Of a DNA stretch of 64,000 nucleotides, positions 1 to 8,793 are shown piece after piece (the first letter of the stretch is position 1; each line of letters opens with the position of its first letter). The notes below the pieces were generated by a model that was not told where the DNA came from, ran no database searches, and worked only from the letters and a program-made list of their open reading frames with translations. This stretch comes from Bacteroidota bacterium (GTDB taxonomy: Bacteria; Bacteroidota; Bacteroidia; Chitinophagales; LD1): the NCBI GenBank assembly GCA_947475165.1, contig CANJLD010000004.1:73791-137790 (forward strand). The letters are read 5' to 3'. The position numbers were made by a program, and so were the translations under genes.

Positions 1-2864
1 ACATAAGTATACGGGTTAGTGCCACCAGCAGGATTTGCAGTTGCACTTCCATTTGCTCCAAAACAGGTTGCGTTGGTAACTGCTACCGCCATTATCGGTG
101 CAGCCGGTTCGGTAATTGTTGCGCTTATAGTTGCTGTGCAGGATTTAGAATCGGTAGCCGTAACCGTATAAATACCTGCTGTAATATTTGTTCTGTCTTG
201 TGAGGTTACTCCACCGCCCCAGTCATAAAAATAAGGAACGGTACCACCGGTAACAGTTATATCAATTGAACCCTGTGTTCCGCCAAAACAACTAGCGTTT
301 ACATGCTGTTCAGATAACGATAACACAGCAGGTTCCGCAATAGTTTCTGAAACTGCAACGGAACAGTTGTTGGCATCAAGCAGATTTCCTGCATAAGTTC
401 CTGCTGCCTGATTTGGAATAACGGTTGTTCCCGCTGGCACCGGATTGCCCAAAAAAGAATAGGGTGGAGTGCCGCCACTTACATTTATCGTAAGAGTTCC
501 ATCACTTCCTCCATTACAACTTACATCAGTATGCGATGTAGTTACTGTTAATGCCGAAGCCGGTTGCGTAAGAACAAGGCTGTCAAGAATGGTACAGTTA
601 TGTCCATCTGCTATGGTAACATTGTACTGCCCCGCAGTTAAACCGGTAGGGTTATTGCCGGTACCAGATGGACTCCAGGTATAACTATAAGCAGGTGTTC
701 CACCGGATGCTAAAGTTGAAATAGCACCGGTAGTTCCTCCAAAGCAAAGTATGTTAGTAGCCACTAAAGGAGTATGCGTAAAAGCGGTTGGCTGATTGAT
801 AGTGGCACTTCCGGTAATCGTACACCCCTTATTATCGGTTACAGTTACAGTATAATTTCCTACACCTAAACTTAAATTGTTTTGTGCCGAAGAAATATTA
901 CTCCAAAAATAGGTGTAGGGCGAATTGCCTCCGCTTACGTTTGCCATAGCAATCCCGGTATTCGACTGGAAACAGCTGTCATCTACCGAAGTAATATTAA
1001 GCGTAAGCGTAGGTGGACCCGTAATAGTACCGATAGCACTTGCGGTACAGCTATTAGCATCCGTCACAGTCACACTGACCGTTCCAGCACTTAAACCTGT
1101 CTGTTGCGGATTATTAGCACCCGCAGGATTCCATACATAAGAATAGGGAGCATTACCGCCAGAGTTAACAGATGCCAGTGCCTGTCCATCATTGGTATTT
1201 GCACACGACATGTCTATAGTAGATAAACTTGCCACCATAGCGGCACCGGGTTGAGTAATGGTTACACTACCCGAAAAACTATTCACTGCATCGCTGTAAT
1301 TATAAGTATAAGTTCCTGCTGCCAATCCTGTAACTGGCACACCGTTGGTACCACTTATGTTTCCTGGATTCCATGTGATAGTCGGTGCACCGTTAACACC
1401 AGTTACAGTAAGAGTAGCTGTTCCGTTAGTTCCGTTCCAGCAACTTACATTTGTGGTAGTAACTGTAGAAGTCACACCACAAGGCAGCGCAGTAATTGTT
1501 TCGGTATATTGTAAAAGCGCAGAGCATCCGTTGGCATCATGAAAATCTGCAATCCAAAAACCGGCTGGCATCGATAGAGGTACTCCGTTAGTTGCTGGAA
1601 AACCGGCCCAATTTACGGTGTACGGTGGAACTCCCCCGTTACCGGTTATAGTAGCAGTTCCATTGCCTCCACATGGAGCATCGGTATGCGCTGTGGTTGC
1701 TGATAGAGCAGTAGGTTGACTGATATTATATTGGGCTGTACTTGTACATACTCCATCCGTTACGGTTAAAGTATAATTTCCCGCACCTGCACCCGATAAG
1801 CTGGATTGGGTCGTACCGTTGCTCCAGGCATAAGTATATCCGCCATAACCGGCAGCAGGACCAAAACCACCTGATGGCACAATGCTTATACTTCCGGTTG
1901 CCGCGCCATTACACAATGGTGTGGTAATAGTTGGTGCCATTGCAATAGGAGGATTAATAATCACAGGATGCGAATATGTATTTGTGCACCCGCTTATATC
2001 TGTAATAACCAGCGTAACAGTATATGTTCCCGGGCCGGCATAAGTGTGTGAAGGATTTTGAAGGGACGATGTCCCTCCATCGCCAAAAGTCCATGCCCAA
2101 GATTGAACCGAACCTAAACTACTGGTTGAAATATCGCTAAACTGTACTGTAGGATTACACGTTTGGTAGTTGGTTGCAGCTACCCAGTTAGAAGTACTAA
2201 CTACACATACTTGCTGGTCGTTAGAACCACCACCTGTGGCACCGCTCCATCCCCAGTTTACTATCGGATTGCCGCCAAAATAAGTATTTATCATACCTGG
2301 AATTACAATTTGCTGGCGCAAAACTCCATCGAAATAAACTGAGAATGTGCTGGTATTTACGTCCCAAACAAATCTCACAGTATGCCATGCACAGTTGTCT
2401 ATATTTCCTTGACTTGTAAGAGCCGGAACGGCCCCTGCCACATTATGATTATATGCGCCTCCTGAATTTATTCCTATGTGATCATATCCGGGATCTCCTG
2501 CACCACCATTTTGCCACGTATCAAATTCTACTGCTAAAGAAAACGGTTGATTACTTCCTGCATATCCCATACCCTCCCCTGCATTTCCTAAGCCGTTGGG
2601 GTTAGAAGTTAACACAAAAACAATTCCATCCGCTCCGTTTGCCCCATTACAACCCAGAAAAATATTAAAACTAAAATCGAATGAATTATTAAGATTCAGC
2701 GTTTGGTTTTGAAAAATAGCACCCGCCTGATTATCTGCATCTGGTGTTAATCGATAGCAATTACAACCACCGGTAGAAGATGCATTTCCTAAAACAGTAT
2801 AGTTCTGCGAAAATGTTTGAGATACGATAAATGTAAAGAGTAAATAGGAATAGATTTTTCTCAT
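1..2864 (-). CDS. Large secreted lectin / PKD / SprB-repeat surface protein (3' part outside window)
   Basis: An open minus-strand frame runs from the ATG at 2864 to the window edge, about 954 codons, with no stop seen. The product starts with a signal peptide (MRKIYSYLLFTFIVSQTFSQ). About 220 residues of an L-type (legume/bacterial) lectin-like domain follow, with motifs such as LAVEFDTWQNGG and ANGADGIVFVL. Next is a PKD domain (AWTFGDGGTSS), then a long series of SprB-type repeats of about 70-90 residues, each with a Y-(T/S)-W-like core and ending in VTVTDANSC-like motifs. In known Bacteroidota, SprB-like repeats form adhesins exported by T9SS and moved by the gliding machinery. The C-terminal sorting domain would lie beyond the window. 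A role in surface adhesion or glycan binding is inferred. Confidence 0.85.
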   Translation of the reverse strand, partial: MRKIYSYLLFTFIVSQTFSQNYTVLGNASSTGGCNCYRLTPDADNQAGAIFQNQTLNLNNSFDFSFNIFLGCNGANGADGIVFVLTSNPNGLGNAGEGMGYAGSNQPFSLAVEFDTWQNGGAGDPGYDHIGINSGGAYNHNVAGAVPALTSQGNIDNCAWHTVRFVWDVNTSTFSVYFDGVLRQQIVIPGMINTYFGGNPIVNWGWSGATGGGSNDQQVCVVSTSNWVAATNYQTCNPTVQFSDISTSSLGSVQSWAWTFGDGGTSSLQNPSHTYAGPGTYTVTLVITDISGCTNTYSHPVIINPPIAMAPTITTPLCNGAATGSISIVPSGGFGPAAGYGGYTYAWSNGTTQSSLSGAGAGNYTLTVTDGVCTSTAQYNISQPTALSATTAHTDAPCGGNGTATITGNGGVPPYTVNWAGFPATNGVPLSMPAGFWIADFHDANGCSALLQYTETITALPCGVTSTVTTTNVSCWNGTNGTATLTVTGVNGAPTITWNPGNISGTNGVPVTGLAAGTYTYNYSDAVNSFSGSVTITQPGAAMVASLSTIDMSCANTNDGQALASVNSGGNAPYSYVWNPAGANNPQQTGLSAGTVSVTVTDANSCTASAIGTITGPPTLTLNITSVDDSCFQSNTGIAMANVSGGNSPYTYFWSNISSAQNNLSLGVGNYTVTVTDNKGCTITGSATINQPTAFTHTPLVATNILCFGGTTGAISTLASGGTPAYSYTWSPSGTGNNPTGLTAGQYNVTIADGHNCTILDSLVLTQPASALTVTTSHTDVSCNGGSDGTLTINVSGGTPPYSFLGNPVPAGTTVIPNQAAGTYAGNLLDANNCSVAVSETIAEPAVLSLSEQHVNASCFGGTQGSIDITVTGGTVPYFYDWGGGVTSQDRTNITAGIYTVTATDSKSCTATISATITEPAAPIMAVAVTNATCFGANGSATANPAGGTNPYTY

Positions 2865-2880
2865 GTCAATATTTATAGTT

Positions 2881-2896
2881 GTCAGGTTTTTTGAGC
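2881..2896 (-). promoter_or_regulatory. Leader element GCTCAAAAAACCTGAC shared with another surface-protein gene
   Basis: This 16-mer lies 16 bases upstream of the lectin gene start. An identical 16-mer occurs 1 base upstream of the start of the PCMD/SprB gene at 46746-46761. A shorter form, GCTCAAAA, precedes the phosphatase gene (14835-14842). It may be an A-rich translation enhancer or the start of the transcript. Its function is not known. Confidence 0.4.
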
Positions 2897-2930
2897 GATG
2901 TGCGTGTAAGATACCATTTTGAGCAAAATA

Positions 2931-2963
2931 AAAAATCCTGCTATGTTAATAGACAGGATTTTT
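2931..2963 (-). terminator. Rho-independent terminator of rny
   Basis: The arms AAAAATCCTG and CAGGATTTTT form a perfect 10-bp stem around a 13-base loop, 32 bases beyond the rny stop codon. The outer A/T bases give a U-run in either direction. Confidence 0.8.
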
Positions 2964-2995
2964 ACTTAAAACGTTGTTTCTAAAAATCGGATTAT

Positions 2996-4624
2996 TTATC
3001 TCGCCACACTCACACTTCTCTTCTCGCGTATAACTGTAACCTTCACTTGTCCGGGATAAGTCATTTCCTTTTCTATTTTTTGAGAAATAGCAAATGAAAG
3101 TTCTTCGCTCTTCTTGTCGTCAATCTTATCTGCTTCAACAATTACCCGAAGTTCTCTTCCGGCCTGTATTGCGTATGCTTTATCTACTCCGTCAAATGCC
3201 TGTGCCAATGCTTCAAGGTCTTTGATACGCTGTAAATAACCCTCCATTATTTCTCTGCGCGCGCCCGGTCTTGCACCGGAGATAGCATCGCACGCCTGAA
3301 TAATCGGAGAGATAACGTACTTCATTTCCATTTCATCGTGATGCGCGCCAACTGCATTTACAATGGCAGCATGTTCACCGTATTTCTCGCAAAGTTTTGC
3401 GCCAAGCAACGCGTGCGAAAGTTCACTTTCTTCATCGGGCACTTTACCAATATCGTGAAGAAGACCTGCGCGTTTTGCTAACTTCGGATTTAATCCTAAT
3501 TCTGCAGCCATAGTAGCGCATAGGTTTGCTACTTCGCGGCTGTGCATCAAAAGATTTTGTCCGTAAGAAGAGCGGAAACGCATTCTGCCCACATAGCGAA
3601 TCAACTCCTGATGCAGACCTTGAATGCCCATATCAATTACTGTTCTTTCACCAATTTCAAGAATGTGCTCTTGTAATTGCTTATTTGTTTTAGCAACAAT
3701 TTCTTCAATACGGGCAGGGTGAATTCTACCATCAGCAACTAAACGCTGAAGAGATAATCTTGCAATTTCTCTACGTATAGGGTCGTAACCGGAAATAATA
3801 ATTGCTTCCGGTGTATCATCTACCACAAATTCGCAACCGGTGGCTGCTTCAAGCGCGCGGATGTTTCTTCCTTCGCGTCCTATGATTTGTCCTTTCTGTT
3901 CATCGCTATCTAAGTTGAAAACTGAAACCGTATTTTCAATTGCGCTTTCTGCGGCAGTACGTTGAATAGTTTGAATGATAATTTTCTTCGCCTCTTTGTT
4001 GGCTTTGCTTTTTGCTTCGTCAATCAAAGTTTTAGTTAAAGTTAATGCTTCGCTTTCGGCTTCTTTGGTCATGTTTTCAACCAATTCCTTCTTCGCATCT
4101 TCTTTAGTTAAACCGCTTATTTGCTCCAACTTGCTCACAAAAATTTCGTGGCTTTGTTTCAATTGTTCATTCTTGGTGTTAACTAATTCTAGTTGCTTGT
4201 TCAGGTTTTCTTTTAGCGTAATTACTTCGCCTTCCTTCTTGGTAATTTCATTTTCCTTCTTCGCAATTTCAGAAGTGCGTGACGAAACTTCGGTTTGTAA
4301 AACCTTTAACTGCGCTTCCTTCTCTACAACTTTTTTGTTGCGCTCTACAACTTCGGCTTCGTGTTTACTTTTTAGTTGAATGAAATGTTCCTTGGCAGAA
4401 AGTTCTTTGTCCTTCTTTACGTTTTCGGCATTTCGTTTGGCATCGACAATGAGCTTATCGGCTGCGGCTTGGGCATCGGCAAGTTTTTTCGAAACTTCTT
4501 CCTCTGCTTTTTTCTCTACATCCACATTACTTTTCTGTGTAATAGAGCGCCCTACTAATAAACCCACAATCGCAGCCATTACCGCAATACCTGCTGCAAT
4601 GATTATGATGATTGTGCTATCCAT
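2996..4624 (-). CDS. rny: Ribonuclease Y
   Basis: Membrane-anchored endoribonuclease that starts bulk mRNA decay. The 542-residue length is usual for the family. Order: an N-terminal transmembrane helix (residues about 4-25), a long charged coiled coil (about 30-210), a KH RNA-binding domain with [11 protein letters not shown] (about 245-300), and an HD phosphohydrolase domain with the catalytic pair in LLHDIGK (about 380). The ATG start at 4624 places the membrane helix at the very N-terminus, as expected. It lies downstream of pheT, the coiled-coil gene and zapA on the same strand, an order common in Bacteroidota. A gap of about 90 bases to zapA may hold its own promoter. A hairpin terminator follows. 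Confidence 0.97.
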   Translation of the reverse strand: MDSTIIIIIAAGIAVMAAIVGLLVGRSITQKSNVDVEKKAEEEVSKKLADAQAAADKLIVDAKRNAENVKKDKELSAKEHFIQLKSKHEAEVVERNKKVVEKEAQLKVLQTEVSSRTSEIAKKENEITKKEGEVITLKENLNKQLELVNTKNEQLKQSHEIFVSKLEQISGLTKEDAKKELVENMTKEAESEALTLTKTLIDEAKSKANKEAKKIIIQTIQRTAAESAIENTVSVFNLDSDEQKGQIIGREGRNIRALEAATGCEFVVDDTPEAIIISGYDPIRREIARLSLQRLVADGRIHPARIEEIVAKTNKQLQEHILEIGERTVIDMGIQGLHQELIRYVGRMRFRSSYGQNLLMHSREVANLCATMAAELGLNPKLAKRAGLLHDIGKVPDEESELSHALLGAKLCEKYGEHAAIVNAVGAHHDEMEMKYVISPIIQACDAISGARPGARREIMEGYLQRIKDLEALAQAFDGVDKAYAIQAGRELRVIVEADKIDDKKSEELSFAISQKIEKEMTYPGQVKVTVIREKRSVSVAR

Positions 4625-4717
4625 TTTGGGTGTTTATTTATAATGAAAAAAATAGTTGTTCTCAAATTGCTTTTAAAAATCGACTGAACAAAAAAGGGGG
4701 AGAGGTAAAGGGAAGAT

Positions 4718-5017
4718 TTATTTAGATGCGCCCGACAGGACTTCTTCTAATTCTGTTATCTTTTCTTCCAGTAAACGGTCGTTTTGCTGCGTATGGTGCT
4801 GAAGATTTACATGTTCCACCGCAAAGTTTAACAGACACATAGCCATGTAGTCCTGCTTGTCTTTGCCATCATACAGTTTCTGGTATTCTTTTATCTTTTC
4901 GTTCACCAGACTTACTGCACTCATCACTTTTTCTTCATCGCTCTTTATAACCTTTAATGGGTAGAGCCGCTCCGCAATTAAAACATTGATATTGACCGTT
5001 TCATTTTTACCTCCCAT
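4718..5017 (-). CDS. zapA: Cell division protein ZapA
   Basis: Small FtsZ-binding protein that bundles FtsZ filaments at the septum. The sequence shows the ZapA pattern: an N-terminal beta segment (TVNINVLIAERLYPLKV), then helices with DYMAMCLLNFAVEH, ending in a coiled coil. I chose the ATG at 5017 (MGGKNETV, 99 residues). A TTG at 5023 overlapping the preceding stop codon would add two residues (MK) and is less likely. It sits 2 bases behind the upstream coiled-coil gene, so the two are probably co-translated. The pairing resembles a ZapA/ZapB-like unit. Confidence 0.9.
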   Translation of the reverse strand: MGGKNETVNINVLIAERLYPLKVIKSDEEKVMSAVSLVNEKIKEYQKLYDGKDKQDYMAMCLLNFAVEHVNLQHHTQQNDRLLEEKITELEEVLSGASK

Positions 5018-5019
5018 CT

Positions 5020-5322
5020 TCAATCATTCAGCATTGTAATACAATGGTCTATCTCCTTAATGTATTCGTTAATTTTTCTTTTTAATTCTGTTATATCGGC
5101 ACTTTCCGAATTAGAGGAACCGATATTCTGCGCTAACTTAATTATTTTAATCTTATTCAATAATTCATCTCCCTTCCTGGCTTCATTCTCCAACGACAGT
5201 TTCAAAGATTTCACCTCGCCCTCCAGTTCTTCGTTTTTTGAAAGAAGTTTATGGTTCTGCTCTAACAGATGAACTACTTTCCTTTTTACCTCTTCAACTT
5301 TATGGGCGATTGTTTTACTCAT
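5020..5322 (-). CDS. Small coiled-coil protein, ZapB-like by context
   Basis: A 100-residue protein that is almost entirely helical heptad sequence rich in Lys, Glu and Leu (for example LLEQNHKLLSKNEELEGEV). It has no signal peptide and no enzyme motif. It lies between pheT (3 bases away) and zapA (next gene, essentially abutting). In Bacteroidota a short coiled-coil gene at this place is conserved and is thought to belong to the division machinery. A septal role is inferred from context and coiled-coil character only. Confidence 0.75.
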   Translation of the reverse strand: MSKTIAHKVEEVKRKVVHLLEQNHKLLSKNEELEGEVKSLKLSLENEARKGDELLNKIKIIKLAQNIGSSNSESADITELKRKINEYIKEIDHCITMLND

Positions 5323-5325
5323 GGA

Positions 5326-7755
5326 TTATGATTTTCTGATAACTGCGCCTAATTCGCTTTCGTATTTGTTCATCAGTTTGTTCATTACTTTTTCAATTTC
5401 CGCATCGGTCAAAGTTTTTTCAGGATGCTGGAAAATAAAACTAACCGCATAGCTCTTTTTGCCTTTCTCCATTTTGTCGCCTTTGTAAACATCGAACAAA
5501 GAAATTTCCTGCAACAGTTTTTTTGATTCTGAAACCGCAATTTTTTCGATGGCTTCAAACTGCAAATCTTCGTTCACCACCATTGCTAAATCGCGTTTTA
5601 CCGAAGGAAACTTAGGCAACTCACTAAAAGAAGTTTTTGCAAACTGCGATTTTTCTAACAGATAGCCCCAGTTTAAATCGGCAAAGAATACTTCGTTCTT
5701 AATGTCAAATTTCGAAAGAACAGATTTTGCAATACTTCCCAATCGCGCCACTTCAAAACCTTCATTTTTCAATACTAAGGCAAAAGTGAATGGATTTATT
5801 TCTACTACTTCCTTTTCAAAACCGGAATGATCAAGTCGGTTAAGAACATTCATTACCGTGCTTTTTAAATGGTAGAAATTGTAAGAGGTTCCTTTCTCTA
5901 ACCAATCATCTTCTGCGTTCTTGCCGGTCAACAAAATTTGCAGGTGATTGCCTTCCAGATATTTTCCTTCTGCCTTATGATAAGTTCTGCCGAATTCATA
6001 CAACCTCAAATCAGTCGCTTTACGATTTTGGTTGTAAGCAATTACTTCTAAGCCCGAATACAACATAGAAGTGCGAAGCGAATCCAGTTCAACCGTTTGG
6101 CTGTTCAGCAACTTCACCTGTTGTTGCTTCAGCAATTCATCTTCTTCATACTTTGATTGTGTAACTGAGTTCGTCCACATTTCGGAAAAACCTGCACCGG
6201 TAAGCATATCTGCAATCAGATTCTCCATCTTTTGCGTATCTACTTTCGGGCTATGGCTCAAACTTGATTTTAAAGTTTTCGGAAGAGTGAAACTGTTGTA
6301 GCCAAGTGTGCGGATAATTTCTTCCACCACATCTGCTTCGCGCTTTACATCGGTTTTAAAAGCGGGCACAAGCAATTGCCATTCATCGCTCTCTTCCTTT
6401 TCAATTTTTATTTCGAGGTGATTAAGAATCTCCTTGATGGTTTCTTTCTCTATCGGAAAACCCGCCAGCTTAATCATGTGCTCATACGAAACAGCGAATC
6501 TCCATCCTTCAATCGAATTGGGATAAATGTCAATAGTTTCAGATGAAACTTCACCACCACAAATTTCTGTGATGAGCAAAGTTGCTCTCTTCAATGCTTC
6601 CACCGTAATATTAGGGTCAGTTCCTTTTTCGAAATGAGTAGCGGCATCCGTGCGCAGATTTAATCGTGTTCCTGTTTTGCGTATACCGGTGGCGGAGAAA
6701 TAAGCACTTTCTAGAAAAATATTTTTGGTAGAAGATGTAACTCCGCTGTTTGCACCACCAAACACACCTGCAATACAGATTCCACCTTCAGCATCGCAAA
6801 TCATTAAATCTTCTGCACTAAGCTTTACATCTTTTTCATCCAGCGTTTTGAAAATTGTTCCTGCTGCTAATTTCTTAACCACAATTTTTCCTCCGCTTAT
6901 TTTATCAGCATCAAATGCGTGTAGCGGCTGACCGTATTCGTGCAATACATAATTGGTAATATCAACTACGTTATTGATGGTGCGAACACCAATTGCTTTT
7001 AATTTATTCTTCAACCAATCCGGAGAATCCGCAACTGTAACGTTTGAAATAGTAATACCCGAGTAACGCGGACAAGCATTTGTATCTAAAACCTCAACTG
7101 TAATTTCTGATTTCTGATTTCTGATTTTTGATTTTTCTACAACTGGTATAATGAAATTCACTTTCGCTTTATAAGCAACATTCAATGCCGCTGCTAAATC
7201 GCGCGCCACACCGATATGCGAATTGGCATCTCCTCTGTTCGGAGTCAAGCCTATTTCGAGAACAAAATCTTTTTCAACCTTAAAGTAGTCGGCTGCTTTA
7301 GTTCCAACTTCGACTGACGCATCAAGCACCATAATGCCTGCATGATTATCGTTCAATCCTATTTCATCTTCGGCACAAATCATTCCGAAACTTTCTATCC
7401 CACGAATCTTTGCTTTTTTGATTTGTAATTTTTCGCCACTGGAGGGATATAATGTTGAACCAACTAAAGCCACTACTACTTTTTGACCAGCGGCTACATT
7501 AGGTGCACCGCAAACAATTTGCAATAGCTCACCGGTACCCACATCAACCTTCGTTACCGAAAGTTTATCTGCATCAGGGTGTTTAGCGCATTCTTTTACT
7601 TCGCCAATTACCACGCCCTCTAATCCGCCTTGTATAGTTTCAAACGGAGTAATATCTTCTACTTCTAAGCCAACACCGGTCAGCACTTCTCCTAAATCTT
7701 TTGGAGTAAGATTGAAATCAACATAATTCTTCAGCCAGTTATATGAAATCTTCAT
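5326..7755 (-). CDS. pheT: Phenylalanyl-tRNA synthetase beta subunit
   Basis: Beta subunit of the alpha2-beta2 enzyme that charges tRNA-Phe. The 809-residue length is normal. Visible parts: the N-terminal EMAP-like tRNA-binding fold (about 40-150, with HPDADKLSVTKVDVG and QIVCGAPN), the B3/B4 editing region (about 215-400), the B5 domain, the catalytic-like core (about 490-690), and the C-terminal anticodon-binding domain starting at FPSVKRDLAMVV. The start MKISYNWLKNYVDF is the classic N-terminus. pheS is not in the window. pheT heads the run pheT - coiled coil - zapA. Confidence 0.97.
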   Translation of the reverse strand: MKISYNWLKNYVDFNLTPKDLGEVLTGVGLEVEDITPFETIQGGLEGVVIGEVKECAKHPDADKLSVTKVDVGTGELLQIVCGAPNVAAGQKVVVALVGSTLYPSSGEKLQIKKAKIRGIESFGMICAEDEIGLNDNHAGIMVLDASVEVGTKAADYFKVEKDFVLEIGLTPNRGDANSHIGVARDLAAALNVAYKAKVNFIIPVVEKSKIRNQKSEITVEVLDTNACPRYSGITISNVTVADSPDWLKNKLKAIGVRTINNVVDITNYVLHEYGQPLHAFDADKISGGKIVVKKLAAGTIFKTLDEKDVKLSAEDLMICDAEGGICIAGVFGGANSGVTSSTKNIFLESAYFSATGIRKTGTRLNLRTDAATHFEKGTDPNITVEALKRATLLITEICGGEVSSETIDIYPNSIEGWRFAVSYEHMIKLAGFPIEKETIKEILNHLEIKIEKEESDEWQLLVPAFKTDVKREADVVEEIIRTLGYNSFTLPKTLKSSLSHSPKVDTQKMENLIADMLTGAGFSEMWTNSVTQSKYEEDELLKQQQVKLLNSQTVELDSLRTSMLYSGLEVIAYNQNRKATDLRLYEFGRTYHKAEGKYLEGNHLQILLTGKNAEDDWLEKGTSYNFYHLKSTVMNVLNRLDHSGFEKEVVEINPFTFALVLKNEGFEVARLGSIAKSVLSKFDIKNEVFFADLNWGYLLEKSQFAKTSFSELPKFPSVKRDLAMVVNEDLQFEAIEKIAVSESKKLLQEISLFDVYKGDKMEKGKKSYAVSFIFQHPEKTLTDAEIEKVMNKLMNKYESELGAVIRKS

Positions 7756-7818
7756 GCGGCAAATATAAATTTAGTGGCGAGGAGTTAGAAGCAAGTGGCA
7801 AGTGGAAAACCGCGGAAA

Positions 7819-8715
7819 TTATTGCACATCAATCTCTTTACCCTGATAAATCAGTTTTGCATTCTGATACTCATGCACGTAAGCTACTATGTGCATATTC
7901 TCGGGTTTCCATGCAGCATCTAAAACTTTCTTGTAAACTTTACGAACTACTCTGCCGGCTTCGCGGGTTTGGGTAATTACATCGCCCTGAGTTTCGGTAA
8001 TAAAATCGCGCATTACATCTTTGTGGTTGTAGAATGTATCTACTACCGCACCATTTAGCTGTGCTGTTATAATATCACTTTCTGTCACCAAAATGGTCAG
8101 CTTGTTTTCTTCGGTTATATTTTGTGTGTAATGCAATTCTGCAATAACCGTTAGTTCATGGTTGGTTGAATCGTAACTTTTATCAAGTATGAGATTCACC
8201 GGTGTTGCCTGAGCCCGTTGTTGTGTAGTATAACCGGACCAAACAGATTTATCAAGCAGAATATATGTTTCGCCAGAAAACTTCTTCCGGTCAATTCCCG
8301 CAGCAGGCTCCTGTCCAATAGGTTCTAAATAATCGAATAAGCTTTGCGCTTTTGTGTTTTGAAAATCCTGTGTGCTTACACCATTATACGGTTTGCCTAA
8401 AGAATTTATCGGGTGCAAACTAACTGCTATAATTCTTCCCGGGTTGGCGGCTTTTATATTGGCAATAACCACATGTCCTTGCGGACAGTTAGGACAGCGG
8501 ACTCCAGTAAATTCCTCTATTACTACATTCTTAGTTTCAGCAATTACCACCGGAGACTCAATATAAGTAGTATCGGAAACTACGTTTTGGTTACCGTGAA
8601 GATTAATGTCAGGCCCTACTTCTTTGCAAGAATGTAAAAAGCAAAAAGCAAAAACAACCCCCAATCCCCTAAAGGGGGGGGTAAAGTTTGTCATAATTTC
8701 TATCAGGTTTCTCAT
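7819..8715 (-). CDS. Omp28-family outer membrane lipoprotein
   Basis: Matches the Omp28 family of Bacteroidota. The N-terminus has a lipoprotein-type signal ending in FAFCFLHSC. A thioredoxin-like region follows with a CxxC in EFTGVRCPNCPQGH, then a beta-rich C-terminal half. The ATG at 8715 (MRNLIEIMTNF) was chosen; a GTG at 8718 or an ATG at 8694 (MTNFTPPF) are alternatives. The codons for TPPFRGLGV are made from a copy of a palindromic intergenic repeat and contain a run of eight C on the coding strand (8674-8681), only a few codons after the 8694 start. Neighbours are DUF6029 and TlpA genes, suggesting an envelope thiol/redox or surface function. That role is inferred. Confidence 0.85.
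   Translation of the reverse strand: MRNLIEIMTNFTPPFRGLGVVFAFCFLHSCKEVGPDINLHGNQNVVSDTTYIESPVVIAETKNVVIEEFTGVRCPNCPQGHVVIANIKAANPGRIIAVSLHPINSLGKPYNGVSTQDFQNTKAQSLFDYLEPIGQEPAAGIDRKKFSGETYILLDKSVWSGYTTQQRAQATPVNLILDKSYDSTNHELTVIAELHYTQNITEENKLTILVTESDIITAQLNGAVVDTFYNHKDVMRDFITETQGDVITQTREAGRVVRKVYKKVLDAAWKPENMHIVAYVHEYQNAKLIYQGKEIDVQ
8657..8681. repeat. CCCCTTTAGGGG palindromic repeat copy inside the Omp28 gene, with G8/C8 tract
   Basis: The element contains ATCCCCTAAAGGGG and ends in eight G (plus strand). Nearly the same sequence, in the opposite orientation, stands upstream of pdxJ at 53019-53040. Here it forms part of the Omp28 signal-peptide codons. Confidence 0.7.
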
Positions 8716-8754
8716 CACATTTATATTTTAAAAGCAACAATTAATTATTTAAGA

Positions 8755-8792
8755 CTCCCCAAGCCCTCTCCTTCGGAGAGGGTTGGGAGGGG
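8755..8792. repeat. GC-rich hairpin repeat between DUF6029 and Omp28 genes
   Basis: CCCTCTCC-TTC-GGAGAGGG forms a perfect 8-bp stem, extended by CTCCCC(AA) against TTGGGAGGGG. It begins 1 base beyond the DUF6029 stop codon. It is a REP-like intergenic hairpin that may also end or attenuate the DUF6029 transcript, although no clear U-run follows. Confidence 0.65.
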
Positions 8793-8793
8793 T

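Noticed and set aside
469-1927. Several short plus-strand frames
   Set aside because: They are shadows of the SprB-repeat gene on the minus strand, which stays open over the same region.
3975-4643. Plus-strand frames opposite rny
   Set aside because: Low-complexity Ser/Leu/Phe frames complementary to the Lys/Glu-rich coiled coil of RNase Y.
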